Assembly: GCF_000002235.5 (NCBI RefSeq)
Contig: NW_022145613.1
Span: 1,478,501-1,542,500 of the forward strand
From: Strongylocentrotus purpuratus
Taxonomy: Eukaryota > Echinodermata > Echinoidea > Camarodonta > Strongylocentrotidae
Reading direction: 5' to 3'
DNA: 64,000 nt
Shown here one piece after another: positions 62,433 through 64,000 of this stretch. The first letter of the stretch is position 1, and each line of letters opens with the position of its first letter. The notes beneath the pieces were generated by a model. The model saw only the letters and a list, made by a program, of their open reading frames with translations, was not told where the DNA came from and did not search any database. The position numbers and the translations under genes are program-made.

Positions 62433-62592
62433 GCCCCGTCTTATAAAGAGTTGATATTAATCGTGACCTATTTGGCAATACTTTGCGATTGATTTCAATC
62501 GCAACTATAATAAATAGGTGACTGCAACCTTGCGATTGATTGGGGAACTTGCGATTTATTCGGATTAGTCGCAACTTTTTATAAGACGGGGC
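62433..62592. mobile_element. Short MITE with GCCCCGTCTTATAAA termini
   Basis: The left end GCCCCGTCTTATAAAGAGTT and the reverse complement of the right end (GCCCCGTCTTATAAAAAGTT) differ at one base in 20. The 160-bp body repeats TTGCGATTGAT and TCGCAACT motifs in both orientations, so it can fold extensively. I could not find a clear target duplication, so the superfamily is undetermined. Confidence 0.75.
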
Positions 62593-64000
62593 TATGGTCT
62601 AGTGGTAAGGAAATACAGGTTCTTTATAACAGAAAAAAAAATCGGGAAGAAATAAAATTTGCCAACAATTTTTTAACTTCAATATGCGAAGATCGTTGTA
62701 TATTTAGCAACCACATACTATTTTCTAAAGGCGTATAAAACGCTTGATGGATATGGTTGCAATGCATTATTCCATAAAATCCATTTAGGCCTACTCTAAA
62801 GACTTAAACCCTCGTTCCGAAGTATATGTGAAGCGATTAAAGAAACGATTATGAACCGCGCAAAATTAACGTAGAAAAGAAAATCTCTCGTACAAAATCC
62901 AACGAATTTGCTGTCAAACGAGAACAAAATTTAACTTCCCGTATACCTTATACTTTTTTGATATTCAATATTTGAAAACTTTCCACAAGGGACGATTACC
63001 TAATGATGTATTCTCAAATTAAAAAAAAAATGCATCAGCATAAACAATGTAAATGTAGGTACACTAACTCTTTTAAGTTAAAACTTACTCGAAGTGCATT
63101 GTTTTGGCGGTGAGGGATTTTCTTGGAATTCTTTGTCAAGCTATCATTACAAATCTTTTCAAATACAAAGATTAATATAAAAGACGCGGGTCCTGCGGAC
63201 AATTAAATAGAGAGGACGGCCTCCATTATGAACAAACAATTTTCAATGTATTCGGTTCGTGTGAAAAAACGTGATCAATCGAGCATCTCTCTAAATTCAA
63301 GTACTAAGTACAACAAAATTGAAACTCAAAAATTGACTCTATCTTCCTCTCATAACAGTTAATCGTTTCACTTGTAACCGTGCACACAACCGTTATTTAA
63401 TCGTTTCACTTGTAACCGTGCACACAACCGTTATTTAATCTTATCCCTTTTTCAATAACGAAAAAGTGACTTCATACTTCAGATACCGGGACATACTACT
63501 AGGTCACTATTTTCCAGTTTTTGTTGGAGGAGCGGCTGGGCCTCATGGCACATGATATGATACAACGTGTCTTTTTGGAGCCAGACGAGCGTTAGCTCTC
63601 CAAAATGATATGAGTTAACGTCCTTCTCGTTCCAAACGGATGATTATGACTAGCACGTGTGCAAAAAGCCCTCTGAAATATACCGATATTAATGAAATAA
63701 ACCGATATGTATACTTCAAAAGATATTCGAGGACGAACCATGTTGTTCCATCTCTCAAACTAAACCTGAAGTGATGATTATTTTTGTTTCAATAGTGATA
63801 AAAACGTTGTTATGCTGGTGTTATTCAATGAGTATGCTTAAGAGGTAGTGTCTTTACACTTTTCCTCCAATACTCTTTATGATGCCGTCTTTCAGAGAAT
63901 TCGGTATAAAGTCAACAATACCTCCTTAAGACGCTGTAATTATTGTATAAGGTTGGTTAAGATGTAAATGACCATTATGTATTCTTACCCTCAATGTCAG
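62593..64000. other. No gene seen except a short tandem repeat
   Basis: AT-rich sequence. A 38-bp perfect duplication is listed separately at 63361-63437. Confidence 0.4.
63361..63437 (+). repeat. 38-bp tandem duplication
   Basis: Two identical adjacent copies of AATCGTTTCACTTGTAACCG then TGCACACAACCGTTATTT. Confidence 0.95.

Overview
This is a gene-poor, AT-rich animal genomic window. Its repeats suggest a marine deuterostome, most likely an echinoderm and probably a sea urchin. The evidence is a tRNA-headed SINE with an ATT tail that resembles sea urchin SURF-type SINEs, many short inverted-repeat DNA transposons, long poly-G and GA tracts, and a CRH/DH44-type neuropeptide gene with echinoderm-like features. 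Species assignment is inference only.

The one protein-coding gene I can support is on the minus strand. Two coding exons, 29354-29567 and 14826-14989, join in phase across a ~14.4 kb intron. They give a 125-residue prepropeptide: signal peptide, spacer, RSRR cleavage site, a 46-residue CRH/DH44-like peptide, then Gly-Arg-Arg and stop (C-terminal amidation). The upstream coding exon has its own 3' splice site at 29677, 109 nt before the first ATG, so a non-coding first exon must lie further right. A good candidate is a TATA-containing, CCAAT-containing promoter near 59.13-59.28 kb followed by a 186-nt ATG-free exon ending at a GTAAGT donor (58950). If that is correct, the transcription unit spans about 44 kb and covers most of the window.

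The rest is repeats. (1) 4289-7071 is a 2.8 kb non-autonomous hAT-like element with a perfect 8-bp target duplication. It carries a ~115-bp satellite-like array into which a TTAA-flanked MITE has inserted (5980-6357). (2) 10351-10626 is a compact hAT-like MITE, also with a perfect 8-bp duplication; 11032-11839 and 44929-45153 are weaker relatives. (3) Three TTAA-target MITE families are present: copies at 5980, 20400 and 55155; at 21116 and 59381; and at 8055. (4) TA-target MITEs lie at 25478, 45747 and 50776, and a PIF/Harbinger-like element (26012-26659) abuts the first. (5) tRNA-derived SINEs lie at 353, 21842, 48893 and 56204. (6) A 5'-truncated non-LTR retrotransposon end is at 56646-57119. 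(7) Several mini- and microsatellites occur, the largest a ~24-copy array at 30687-31760.

No prokaryotic features, rRNA, true tRNA genes or CRISPR arrays were found. Nearly all other open frames are low-complexity or chance frames, many lacking an ATG.
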